Origin: Clostridiales bacterium
GTDB lineage: Bacteria; Bacillota; Clostridia; Christensenellales; Aristaeellaceae
Assembly (NCBI GenBank): GCA_004557905.1
Contig: SFFH01000038.1
Location: 1 to 18,129 of the forward strand
Length of the DNA: 18,129 nucleotides
Direction: 5' to 3'
In this document: positions 5,760-13,604 of the stretch, piece after piece
Position numbering within the stretch: the stretch's first letter is position 1
How the letters are laid out: every line of letters starts with the position of its first letter
Translations under genes and position numbers: made by a program
The notes under the pieces: generated by a model
Told to the model about the DNA's origin: nothing
The model's database searches: none
The model's input: the letters and a program-made list of their open reading frames with translations, nothing else

Positions 5760-7808
5760 TTATTCATCTGCGCGCATCGCCTGCTTCTGCCTAAGCAGGA
5801 AGCCCAGGCAGGCGAGCACCAGCGGCATGCTGTACATGATCGGGAAGCCGTATCGGTCCTGGCACTCGATGCACGGGCCGAGCGCCACCATCACCATAGC
5901 TGCCAGCAGCGGCAGCGTGACCGCGCCCAGGCCATTCACCCGCTCACGCCGGGCAATCAGGCACGCGCCCACCAGCAGGATGCTGTAAAAGCCGAACGTG
6001 TTGAGCTGCACATAAAACGGCAGCCCGTAGAGCAGCTCATGCAGCTGGTTTTCCACCGTCTCCATCCGCTCGGTGCGGTCCGGCTCCACGATCCCCAGCG
6101 CAGCCTCCTCCTCGTCGGTCAGGCCCGTGGGATAAAATACGATGATGTTGTTGAATTGCGGGTCAAAGAGCGGCGCGTTCTGGATCAGCGTCGCCTTCAC
6201 ATAGCACGCCGGATCGCGAAGGAACTGCCGGGCCCATACGCCGAAGTAGGAAAGAAGCTCCTCCCGCGTCGCGTCGTCCCTGAACGTCGCCTTCACGGGA
6301 TCGGACACCGTGGGATCATAGAGGTCGGCCAGCTGGTCATAGTCGAGCACCGCGTCGATGGCCGCGCGCTCCTTCGGCGTGACCTCGTCCGGATGCGCCC
6401 AGACGAAGCGCGCCGTCTGCTGCAGCGGGAAGGAGAGCGACTCGCCCAGGCTGCAGGGCGTCACCTCGCGCGATGCGCGGATGCCCGTCTTGACGCCCTG
6501 CGTCAGCAGCACCGGCAGCAGCAGGACGGCCGCGGCCTGCAGCATCATCGCGCGCCTGCCGCGCCTGTGCAGCTGCCACAGCCACGCCGCCAGCGCGGCC
6601 AGCAGCACGCCAATGCCGTTGTTGCGGAAGACGATCATCACCACGCCCGAGAGCGCCATCCGCAGCGCCGTGCCCGGCCGGAGGCCCTCCGCTTCATCCC
6701 CGAGCAGGCACAGCCGCGCCAGCTCGCACAGCAGCAGCACGACGGCATAGCTGTACGGCACGTCCTTGAGGATCACCATGATGTTGTCGCAGTACACGAC
6801 GCCCAGCCCGCTGAGCAGCAAAAAGCCCAGCCGCAGCCAGCGGGGCGCACCGAGCCGCCGCATGACCGCCTGGCAATAGCCCAGCACCAGCGCGCCGAAC
6901 ACGCCCTGAAGCGCCGTATACAGCACAAACGCCGCGTTGCCGCTGCCCACCAGGCGGCCAAAGCGCACCAGCGCGTCGATGAGCAGCGTCATGATCAGCG
7001 GATGCTTGTCATCCCAGACCTCCCAGCCCAGCGCCTGGTGCAGCTGCGAGGCGGTGTCAAAGTTCACCGCGCCTGGATAGGCGAACACATACTGCGGCAG
7101 CCACATGAGCAGAACCGCCGCCGCACAGACCGCCATCGGATGCGCGCGGTAGAGCTTCATCACCCGCAGCGAGGCGGCGCCGTCCAGCCTGAGCGTATAG
7201 CGCCCGCAGAGCACATCCCGCAGCGCCCGCAGGAACAGGTCCCAGATGCAGGCCATACCCAGCGCCACCACCGCCGCCTTGAGCATCTGGCCATGGGTCA
7301 GAAACGGCTGATTGATGTCCAGCGTCTCACGGACGCTGCGCGCCATCACCCACCATGCGCCGAGGAACAGCGAGAAGAGGCGAATGCCCCATCCGCCATC
7401 CGTCAGATGTTGCCGCGCCCGGCGCAGGATGTAGTATCCGCCAAGGGTCACCGCGCTGACGGTCAGCGTGTCCGGGATCGACGCGTACCAGTTGTAGTAG
7501 TTGTTGCCGCCGCGCAGGTTCATGTCGATGACAAGCGACAGCGCCATGCACGCCGCGCACACCGCATCCCACAGCAGGCTGTGCCCGCCGCCTCTTCCGA
7601 ACATCTTTGTAGGAGCAAGCCGTTCGGTGCCCGCCGCACGGTTCTCTGTCTGATTCCCCGTTGGGCTTGTTTGCGGGCTGTGCCCGCTGCCGCTTCCGGA
7701 CAGCCCTGCATCATGAAGCCGTTCGGTGCCCACCGCACGGTTTTCTGCGCGATTTCCTTTTGGGTATGAAAGAAGGCGGCTGCCGCCTTCTGCTTTGCGT
7801 CTTCGCAT
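5760..7808 (-). CDS. Large polytopic membrane protein, DUF6020-like (possible GT-C type glycosyltransferase)
   Basis: Up to 682 residues with about a dozen predicted membrane segments. The best family landmarks are a first long outside loop reading YPGAVNFDTASQLHQ followed by DDKHPLIMTLLIDALV, and a large hydrophilic domain between late helices (about residues 480-600, with NAPLFDPQFNN). This layout resembles DUF6020 and GT-C-fold lipid-linked sugar transferases; no activity can be assigned from sequence alone. The start is uncertain. The ATG at 7808 lies within reach of the upstream gene's terminator, and residues 12-76 are encoded by a 99-bp DNA repeat, so translation may really begin at the ATG at 7604 (614 residues) or another internal codon. 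It is likely part of an envelope-glycan gene set with the O-antigen ligase-like gene. Confidence 0.8.
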   Translation of the reverse strand: MRRRKAEGGSRLLSYPKGNRAENRAVGTERLHDAGLSGSGSGHSPQTSPTGNQTENRAAGTERLAPTKMFGRGGGHSLLWDAVCAACMALSLVIDMNLRGGNNYYNWYASIPDTLTVSAVTLGGYYILRRARQHLTDGGWGIRLFSLFLGAWWVMARSVRETLDINQPFLTHGQMLKAAVVALGMACIWDLFLRALRDVLCGRYTLRLDGAASLRVMKLYRAHPMAVCAAAVLLMWLPQYVFAYPGAVNFDTASQLHQALGWEVWDDKHPLIMTLLIDALVRFGRLVGSGNAAFVLYTALQGVFGALVLGYCQAVMRRLGAPRWLRLGFLLLSGLGVVYCDNIMVILKDVPYSYAVVLLLCELARLCLLGDEAEGLRPGTALRMALSGVVMIVFRNNGIGVLLAALAAWLWQLHRRGRRAMMLQAAAVLLLPVLLTQGVKTGIRASREVTPCSLGESLSFPLQQTARFVWAHPDEVTPKERAAIDAVLDYDQLADLYDPTVSDPVKATFRDDATREELLSYFGVWARQFLRDPACYVKATLIQNAPLFDPQFNNIIVFYPTGLTDEEEAALGIVEPDRTERMETVENQLHELLYGLPFYVQLNTFGFYSILLVGACLIARRERVNGLGAVTLPLLAAMVMVALGPCIECQDRYGFPIMYSMPLVLACLGFLLRQKQAMRADE
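7577..7767. repeat. 99-bp direct repeat, two diverged copies
   Basis: Copies at about 7577-7668 and 7676-7767 align at an offset of exactly 99 bp. The outer parts are nearly identical, including a 27-base block with one mismatch around GTTCGGTGCCC; a block of roughly 12 bases in the middle differs. The period is a multiple of three, so the overlying reading frame stays open and shows ENRA-x-GTERL twice. It lies between the terminator of the upstream gene and the first membrane helix of the DUF6020-like protein. Confidence 0.7.
7771..7791 (-). terminator. Hairpin terminator after the Ig/OB-like protein gene
   Basis: Perfect 9-bp stem AGAAGGCGG (7771-7779) and CCGCCTTCT (7783-7791) with a 3-nt loop, 41 bases after the stop at 7833. 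The T-run is short (TTT then C). It overlaps the longest reading frame of the next gene, which argues that the next gene starts further downstream. Confidence 0.6.
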
Positions 7809-7832
7809 TGGCCGCTCACCGCCTTCCCTTTG

Positions 7833-9398
7833 TTATTTGGCTTTGCTGATCTCCGCGACGTACTTCGCCGCGGCGACCGGCGCCTCGGCCTCGCTGCTGT
7901 CCCTGGCATACCGGCTGTCCGCCGGGAGTGTCAGGCCCTCGCCGACGAGATAGAACGTCGCCACGTCGCCTGCGGAGAGTTCTTCTTCGCCCGTGAGCAC
8001 CACCCAGACCGGGTCCTTCCACTCGCCGACGGCGACGTTGTCCACGCACACCAGCGCGCACGGCTGACCGTCGTAGTCGGTGAACGCCTCCACCCTGCCG
8101 CGGAACATGAAGCTCTTGCCGGCGTACTTCTCCGGCTCCTTCGCCAGATTCGCATAGGTGACGGACTGCATCCTCTTGCGGAAGTTCGCGATGCCCTCGC
8201 GCAGCGTGAATTCGCGCGTGAGCGTGATCTCGGTGCGGTTCTCCCGGAAGCCCTTTGCCTTTGCGCGCAGAGAGAAGGTCTGCGAGCCCTCATTCTCGAT
8301 GAACACGCGAATGGAGAAATCGCCGTTCTTGTTCGCCTTGACGTTGGTGCTCATGCCCTTGCCCTCGATGTAGACGGTAGCCTCCGGCTCCGTCCGGCCG
8401 CGCACCATGATGTTTTCGCCGGTGAACGTCGTGTTCTCCGGGCCGGTGATCTCAAGCTTGATCATCGGCATCTCGTACTGCACGGCAAGCATTGCCTCTG
8501 CGCTGTCGGTCATCACGGCCAGCACCAGATCGCCCTCCTGGGGCAGCGTCACCTTGACAGAGAAGGTGCCGTCCTTCTTGGCGGTCGCCTTGCCCAGCGT
8601 CCTGTCGTCCACCGCCACGCGCACCTCCGCAGACGGATCCGTCACGCCCGTGACGGTGATGACCGGATCATTGGTGTACGCCGGCACGCCGCTGACCTCC
8701 ATCGTGCCCTCGCTGGCCAGCACCTCGGCCACGCCGGGCGTAGGCACGGGCGTCGGCTCCGGCGTCGGGGTCGGCACAGGCGTGGGCACAGGCGTGGGAT
8801 CGGACACGGTCGAGAGCAGCTTCATGCCGGAGAGCACGTCCTCCATGCGCGCGTCGTCCGCCGCCTCCGGGGCGCGGCCCACGATCGTCTGCGTGATCAT
8901 GTACAGGCGGCCCAGGTGCAGCGTCGCATAGCGCAGGGAATACACCGGCATGGACGCGTACATCGCGGAGCTGGTCAGGCGCACGCAGACCGGGTCGGTC
9001 TGCGTCAGCGCGACGCTCTCATACAGGCCGCTCTCCTCAAACTGCGCTCTGAACGCCTCCAGCCGCTCCTGCGTGATCCCGCTCATCCTCTGCACGTCCG
9101 CAAACGCGCCGGCGTCCGTCACGCTCACCGCGATCTGTCCGCCGTCCTGCGGGATGACCTCCATCACGATGCCGGACGCCACATAGCTGGCGAGAATCGC
9201 CTCGCTCGTCGTGCCCAGGGACGCGATCAGTTCCTCGTGCTCATGCAGGTTCGTCTGGGTGAGCACGGTCTCTCCTTCCTTCTGCGTATAGCGGAAGCCT
9301 TCGTACGGGAAGACATAGGTCGCCTCCTGCGCCAGCGCCGCCGTGCCCAGCAGCAGCGCCGCGCACAGCAGCAGCGCCATCGCCCGTTTTTTCATCAT
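7833..9398 (-). CDS. Secreted multi-domain protein with Pro-Thr linker, Ig-like repeats and C-terminal OB-like domain
   Basis: No characterised family recognised as a whole. From the ATG at 9398 (AAAGGGGG seven bases upstream) it has 521 residues: signal peptide 1-23 ending ALA|QE; an alpha/beta N-terminal domain about 25-197; a PTPVPT-type linker 201-222; two Ig-like domains about 232-308 and 311-395, each with a VTGxTxPxAxV or VRGxTEPxAxV strand and a DGTFSVKV or NGDFSIRV strand; and a C-terminal domain about 413-490 (YAGKSFMFRGRV, VWVVLTG) that looks like an OB fold. It probably acts at the cell surface or in the wall. A longer frame to 9506 lacks a ribosome site and crosses the promoter. 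The Ig-like domains resemble those of glycan-binding surface proteins; ligand unknown. Confidence 0.85.
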   Translation of the reverse strand: MMKKRAMALLLCAALLLGTAALAQEATYVFPYEGFRYTQKEGETVLTQTNLHEHEELIASLGTTSEAILASYVASGIVMEVIPQDGGQIAVSVTDAGAFADVQRMSGITQERLEAFRAQFEESGLYESVALTQTDPVCVRLTSSAMYASMPVYSLRYATLHLGRLYMITQTIVGRAPEAADDARMEDVLSGMKLLSTVSDPTPVPTPVPTPTPEPTPVPTPGVAEVLASEGTMEVSGVPAYTNDPVITVTGVTDPSAEVRVAVDDRTLGKATAKKDGTFSVKVTLPQEGDLVLAVMTDSAEAMLAVQYEMPMIKLEITGPENTTFTGENIMVRGRTEPEATVYIEGKGMSTNVKANKNGDFSIRVFIENEGSQTFSLRAKAKGFRENRTEITLTREFTLREGIANFRKRMQSVTYANLAKEPEKYAGKSFMFRGRVEAFTDYDGQPCALVCVDNVAVGEWKDPVWVVLTGEEELSAGDVATFYLVGEGLTLPADSRYARDSSEAEAPVAAAKYVAEISKAK

Positions 9399-9438
9399 GA
9401 AATCCCCCTTTGGGTCAACCTTTCGTCTCATAAATTTA

Positions 9439-9468
9439 ATTATAACACAGAAGGCGCTTGTTTTACAA
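9439..9468 (-). promoter_or_regulatory. Promoter of the Ig/OB-like protein gene
   Basis: Minus-strand perfect -10 TATAAT (9439-9444) with an extended TGT, 18-base spacer and a -35 of TTGTAA (9463-9468, four of six consensus). Expected start near 9432, giving a leader of about 34 nt to the ATG at 9398. Confidence 0.72.
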
Positions 9469-9503
9469 GCCGCCTGCTTCGCCTCCGCCCGTCCCGCAGG
9501 ATA

Positions 9504-9553
9504 CAATCCGACGCCCCGAAGCGGCGGATTTCGCTTCGGGGCGTCCCGGATTG
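9504..9553 (-). terminator. Long hairpin directly after the O-antigen ligase-like gene
   Basis: A perfect 14-bp GC-rich stem (GACGCCCCGAAGCG at 9510-9523, complement at 9532-9545) extended by a 6-bp CAATCC/GGATTG outer stem across a two-base bulge. It begins one base after the stop codon. There is no T-run, so it may act as an mRNA 3'-end protector as much as a terminator. Confidence 0.65.
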
Positions 9554-9554
9554 C

Positions 9555-10955
9555 TTATTCGGCTTTCCTGCGGCCCGCGTGAACCGCGCATGCCAGCGCG
9601 TAGAACATCGCCACATTGCAGGGGCGCATCGCATTGAGCGGCTCATTTTCCATCATGGCCGTCATCAGGCACGCCACAATTAGCATGCACATGAAGCGGT
9701 ACGCGGCGCCCTGTGTGCCCGGCGGGGCGTAGAGCGTGCGCAGCACCGGCCTCAGCACCGTCAGCGCAAAGGCGAGCAGCAGCACGAGCGCGATCAGGCC
9801 GTAATCCATCGTGAACTGAATGAACGCGTTGTGCGCCATGTTCGCGCCGCTGTGCTCCAGCGGCGTGCCGATCAGGATGTCCCGGCTGGTGCGGCCCACG
9901 CCGTTGCCGATGAGGAAGTACTTGGGATTCTCCTTCCACATGGAAAAGATGTTTTTCCACACGTCCGTGCGGCCGGTGAACGTCGCCTCGCCCAGGCCGC
10001 GCGCCTGGCCCACCTCAAGGGGCGTTTGGGCATCCGTCTCCTCGGCTCGTGCCGCCGCGACCAGCGAGACCGTCTCCTGGCCCGCCCTGGCCTTCGCGTA
10101 GTGCAGCAGCGCCGCGTCCGTGATGCCTGCGGCCGCCAGATAGCCACCAGCCAGCACCACGGTGCCGGCCAGCACGCCCGCCACATGGCGGACAAGCGCG
10201 CGCGGATGCCATTTCCCGGCGGCGACCGCCCCATATGCGCCCACAGCCAGGCCAATGAGCAGCGAATAGCGCGCCGTACGGCTCTGGGAAAGGATCACCA
10301 CCAGCGCCGTCATCAGCGCTGGAATCAGGTGCAGCAGGCGCTCCGTCAGGCTCCGGCCGAGCGCCGCGCCCGTCAGGCAGATGAACGTCGCGCACATGGC
10401 CAGCATGCCCGTGGCGTTGTAGTGCTGCGCCGCGCACAGCTGCGCGTATTGGTACACGCCAAAGCCAAACTCAGCGCCCTCGCCGCCGCCCTGCACCGTC
10501 ACCGCGCAGTACAGCAGCGCGCCGGCGTACACCGCAGAGACAGCCGCGAACAGGGCCGTCGTCACGCGGAGCTGACGGACAAAGCGCTCCGCATCCTCCT
10601 CCGCCGTCAGGGCATAGATGCCCAGGAAGACGGTCGCGAAGTTCTGCCAGGTGTTGATCTGCGCATCCGTCGGGCCAAAGCGCATGGCGAACGGCACGAT
10701 CAGCCACGCCAGCAGCGCGAGGAGCGCGCAGACGTCCCGGCGAAGCTCCTGCGCCCTGCCCGCGCGGAAAAGGCGCATGAGGCACAGCGCCAGGCCCCAG
10801 GGCAGAATGACGCTCAGCTCGATCACGCCGCGCCACTGGCCCAGCCTGCCCGGCGTGAACATGCCCGACACCGTAAAGGCCGTGAGCACGAACACACCCG
10901 GATTCGTCAGCAGCTCAGACAGCCACGATCTCGCCTTGACCACCCATCGATTCAT
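9555..10955 (-). CDS. O-antigen ligase / Wzy-like polytopic membrane protein
   Basis: A 466-residue membrane protein with roughly ten to twelve predicted helices and a long outside loop before the conserved C-terminal part. That part carries FTGRTDVW and, further on, NMAHNAFIQFTMDYGLIAL, which match the Arg- and His-containing loop of the O-antigen ligase (Wzy_C) superfamily. Members join or polymerise lipid-linked glycans at the membrane's outer face; in a monoderm the likely product is a wall or capsular polysaccharide or a glycoprotein, which I infer only. The start is the ATG at 10955, nine bases after GGAGG; an upstream extension to 11006 has no ribosome site. It lies 68 bases after the jag terminator, with no convincing promoter in the gap. 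Confidence 0.85.
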   Translation of the reverse strand: MNRWVVKARSWLSELLTNPGVFVLTAFTVSGMFTPGRLGQWRGVIELSVILPWGLALCLMRLFRAGRAQELRRDVCALLALLAWLIVPFAMRFGPTDAQINTWQNFATVFLGIYALTAEEDAERFVRQLRVTTALFAAVSAVYAGALLYCAVTVQGGGEGAEFGFGVYQYAQLCAAQHYNATGMLAMCATFICLTGAALGRSLTERLLHLIPALMTALVVILSQSRTARYSLLIGLAVGAYGAVAAGKWHPRALVRHVAGVLAGTVVLAGGYLAAAGITDAALLHYAKARAGQETVSLVAAARAEETDAQTPLEVGQARGLGEATFTGRTDVWKNIFSMWKENPKYFLIGNGVGRTSRDILIGTPLEHSGANMAHNAFIQFTMDYGLIALVLLLAFALTVLRPVLRTLYAPPGTQGAAYRFMCMLIVACLMTAMMENEPLNAMRPCNVAMFYALACAVHAGRRKAE

Positions 10956-11023
10956 CGTTTCATTCCTCCACAGTGTCGCGTTGTCCGGCGTGCAGCCCTT
11001 GCGCAATTCCCCGCTGAACCGGG

Positions 11024-11055
11024 AAAAAAGGGCGAGGAGGCTGTCCTCCCCGCCC
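11024..11055 (-). terminator. Canonical intrinsic terminator of the rpmH-jag operon
   Basis: An 11-bp GC stem with one G-U pair (11045-11055 with 11030-11040 on the minus strand), loop of four, then six T residues (11024-11029). It begins 8 bases after the jag stop. Confidence 0.93.
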
Positions 11056-11063
11056 AGTATTTC

Positions 11064-12341
11064 TTATTCGCCCAGCACGTCAACCGGCGCTTCGGACGGC
11101 TCGGCAACAGCCACGGCCTCCGGCATGGTCTCCGGCGCGCTGTCCTGCGCGGCCGGCTTCGGCCCGCGGCCGCGTCCGCGGCGGCTGCGGCGGCGGCGGG
11201 AGGAGGACGGCTTGTCGCCGCGCTCGCCCTTTTCGCTCTTCTCGCTGCTCTCCGCCTGCGCGCGCTCCGGCTGGTTCGCCAGCATGATGACGACGCGGCG
11301 GTTGGGCTCCTCGCCCTCCGAATGCGTGGTCACCGCCGGATGATTCTGCAGCGCGGTGTGCAGCACGCGGCGCTCGTACGGGTTCATCGGCTCGAGCACG
11401 ACCTTGCGGCCGGTCTTCTGCGCGCGGTTGGCCATGCGCTGCGCCAGACGGCGCAGGCTGTCCTCGCGCTTGGCGCGGTAGTTCTCGGTGTCCAGCGTCA
11501 CGCGGATGTAGCCCTCGCGGCCCTTGTTCACCTGCAGGCTGGTCAGGTACTGCAGCGCGTCCAGCGTCTCGCCGCGGCGTCCGATGAGGATGCCCAGCGT
11601 GTCGCCGATCATGTGGATGTACAGGCCGTCCTCGGCGGTGTCGTCCACATAGACGTCCACCTTCACGTTCATCAGGCTGGTCACGTCCATCAGGAAGCGC
11701 TGCGCCCTGCCGGCCGGGGTGTCCTCCGGGTGCATCACCGGCGGCTCGGTCGGGCTGAACGTCTTCGCCGGCACCATCGGCGCGTACTCGCGCGGCTCGG
11801 CCTGCTTTTCGGCCTTGGCCGGCTTCTCGGCCTTGGGCGCGCGCGGCTTCTTCTCGCGCGGGGGCTTCGGCTGCTTCGGCGCGGTCTCGGCCTTCGTTTC
11901 GGTTTTGCTCTCCAGCTTGGCCTCGGCCTTGACTTCCGCCTTGACTTCGGGCTTCGCCTCAGCCTTTGCCTCGGCCTTCGGCGCGGCCTCGGGCTTCACT
12001 TCGGCCTTCGCCTCGCCCCTGACCTCCGCTTTGACCTCGGGCTTCTTCTCGGCCGGCTTCTTCTCCGGCTTCGGCGCGGCGGGCTTTTGCGCCGGCTTCT
12101 TGCGCGGCTCATTCAGGCTGAAGGAGCTAAGCAGGTCGCCGAGGCCGTGGTCGTCCTCCTTCTCCTCCTCCATGACGGTCAGGCGGACGCACGCCGGCTT
12201 ACTGCCGAACAGGCCGAACAGGCCCTTGGCGCCCTCCTGAATTACGTCGACATGCACGTCGGCGATGGTCACACCCAGCGCGGCGAGACCGGCGTCAATG
12301 GCTTCCTGGGTCGTCTTTCCGGTGAATTCCTGACTGCGCAT
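11064..12341 (-). CDS. jag: RNA-binding protein KhpB/Jag (SpoIIIJ-associated) with long Lys-Glu-Ala linker and Arg-rich tail
   Basis: Cytoplasmic RNA-binding protein encoded with YidC in most Firmicutes and linked to control of cell elongation and division through small RNAs. Jag_N spans 1-56 (EGAKGLFGLFGSKP), a KH domain about 212-285 has an intact GRRG loop at 254-257, and the R3H domain about 290-355 carries Arg324 and His328. Between Jag_N and KH lies a long low-complexity linker (about 80-200) of Lys, Glu, Ala and Pro with repeats such as KAEVKAE. After the R3H domain there is an added tail (about 360-425) with an Arg/Gly run SRRRRSRRGRGRG. At 425 residues it is about twice the length of Bacillus Jag. 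Its ATG overlaps the yidC stop (TGATG), implying coupled translation. Confidence 0.95.
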   Translation of the reverse strand: MRSQEFTGKTTQEAIDAGLAALGVTIADVHVDVIQEGAKGLFGLFGSKPACVRLTVMEEEKEDDHGLGDLLSSFSLNEPRKKPAQKPAAPKPEKKPAEKKPEVKAEVRGEAKAEVKPEAAPKAEAKAEAKPEVKAEVKAEAKLESKTETKAETAPKQPKPPREKKPRAPKAEKPAKAEKQAEPREYAPMVPAKTFSPTEPPVMHPEDTPAGRAQRFLMDVTSLMNVKVDVYVDDTAEDGLYIHMIGDTLGILIGRRGETLDALQYLTSLQVNKGREGYIRVTLDTENYRAKREDSLRRLAQRMANRAQKTGRKVVLEPMNPYERRVLHTALQNHPAVTTHSEGEEPNRRVVIMLANQPERAQAESSEKSEKGERGDKPSSSRRRRSRRGRGRGPKPAAQDSAPETMPEAVAVAEPSEAPVDVLGE

Positions 12342-13339
12342 CAGATGCCAACCTCCTCCGCCTTGGCCGCCTTGCGGTCCTGGGCCTTGAAATATCGGTC
12401 AAACGCAATGTTCTCGACGAGGGCATAGATGTTGGAAACCACCCAGTACAGCGCGAACGCGGAGTTGTAGATCGCGCAGAAGTACAGGGACATGAAGGTC
12501 ATGACGTAGAGCATGGTCTTCTGGCTGCCCGCCTGCGGGTTGGCGGCCATGGTCTGCTTCATGGTCATGTTCTGCATGATGATCTGGGTCACGACGGACA
12601 GAATCGGCAGGACGAACCAGCCGTTGCCGTGCTGGTAGATGGTGAAGCGGATGAGGCCGAGGATGCTCAGGTTGCCCAGGCCCGCCACCGGTGCAATGTA
12701 CGGCGCGTACACGTCGGAGGCGATGAACGGGGTGACCACGTCGGTGATATAGGCCATCATGGCGTTGCGGTCAGCAAAGCTGAGCGCCTGCGGGATGGTG
12801 CCGGCAGCGGCCAGCTTGGCGCTGACGCTGTTCCAGACCTGGTAATCCACCAGCTGCAGGGACTGCACGTCCGGCATGTAGGTGGCGAACGGGCTGTCCG
12901 GCATCCACAGGTTCCTGATCCACAGGAAGCCGTCCGTCAGCGTGGACGGATCGATCTCCGGGTTGTGATAGAAGGTGAGGAACTGCGCGACGAGCTGCTC
13001 GTTGGCGAACGTGCGCAGCGCGTAGAACATCGCGAAGAGGATGAACATGGAGATGATCATCGGCAGGCAGCCGCCCATGGGGCTGACGCCCTCCTTGCGG
13101 TAGAGCTCCTGCAGCTTCTGGTTGAGCTTCTCCTGATCGTCCTTGTACTTCTCCTGGAGCGCCTGCATCTTGGGCTGCACGGCGGTCATGCGCTGGGTGG
13201 ACTTGCGGCTCTTGAGGTTGAGCGGCATGACGACCAGCTTGATGAGGAGCGTGAAGACGATGATGGTGAGCGCGTAGTTGTTGATGAGCGTGTGCAGACC
13301 CTTCATAATGGTCAGCAGCAGCGTGTTGAGGAAATTCAT
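12341..13339 (-). CDS. yidC: Membrane protein insertase YidC/SpoIIIJ
   Basis: Inserts membrane proteins with or without Sec. The 332 residues include helix 1 (about 20-43), the cytoplasmic hairpin (about 45-88, with RMTAVQPKMQALQEKYKDD) and the family core PMGGCLPMIISMFILFAMFYALR. The last helices carry FALYWVVSNIYALVEN near the C-terminus. Lys34 sits where Bacillus and E. coli enzymes have the groove arginine, which I believe is common among Clostridia. An insertion between helices 2 and 3 (about 120-200) makes it longer than SpoIIIJ. No lipoprotein signal is visible. The ATG at 13339 has AGGAGG about ten bases upstream. Confidence 0.96.
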   Translation of the reverse strand: MNFLNTLLLTIMKGLHTLINNYALTIIVFTLLIKLVVMPLNLKSRKSTQRMTAVQPKMQALQEKYKDDQEKLNQKLQELYRKEGVSPMGGCLPMIISMFILFAMFYALRTFANEQLVAQFLTFYHNPEIDPSTLTDGFLWIRNLWMPDSPFATYMPDVQSLQLVDYQVWNSVSAKLAAAGTIPQALSFADRNAMMAYITDVVTPFIASDVYAPYIAPVAGLGNLSILGLIRFTIYQHGNGWFVLPILSVVTQIIMQNMTMKQTMAANPQAGSQKTMLYVMTFMSLYFCAIYNSAFALYWVVSNIYALVENIAFDRYFKAQDRKAAKAEEVGI

Positions 13340-13394
13340 GTAAGGGATGTCCTCCTAATTTGCTTCGATCAGCCGCCCGCGTGCCCGGCTTTCG

Positions 13395-13604
13395 TCACGG
13401 CACGGGGTCATAGAGATCCCCCTTGTAGAAGGGGTGGCAGCGCAGGATACGCCGCACGGCAAGGTAGCCGCCATGAAGCGCGCCATACTTGGTGATGGCC
13501 TCCAGGGCGTACTGCGAGCAGGTGGGCGTAAAGCGGCAGCACGGCGCATGCCTGAAATACCTGCGATAAAACCGGATCGCATGGAGCATCAGGGACTTGA
13601 TCAC
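13395..13604 (-). CDS. yidD: Membrane protein insertion efficiency factor YidD
   Basis: Small amphipathic membrane-associated protein (69 residues) that assists YidC-dependent insertion. The whole protein matches the family: IRFYRRYFR, the cysteine-rich CCRFTPTCSQYALEAI, then RILRCHPF and a C-terminal DPVP. It starts with GTG at 13604, which overlaps the rnpA stop as GTGA, so translation is likely coupled to rnpA. The gap to yidC is 55 bases. Confidence 0.96.
   Translation of the reverse strand: MIKSLMLHAIRFYRRYFRHAPCCRFTPTCSQYALEAITKYGALHGGYLAVRRILRCHPFYKGDLYDPVP

Noticed and set aside
5247..7769. 840-codon open frame on the plus strand
   Set aside because: It is antisense to the DUF2975 and DUF6020-like genes and crosses their promoter and terminator; no family features.
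9399..9506. Longer N-terminus of the Ig/OB-like protein
   Set aside because: The extension covers the promoter -10 box and has no ribosome site; the signal peptide begins at 9398.
11900..12060. Tandem DNA repeat array in jag
   Set aside because: The repetition is short, irregular and follows Lys-Glu-Ala-Pro codons; it is explained by the low-complexity linker, not by a CRISPR or satellite.
9831..12428. 865-codon open frame on the plus strand
   Set aside because: It runs antisense across three independent features (the O-antigen ligase-like gene, a canonical terminator and jag) and has the same His/Arg-rich composition as other shadow frames.
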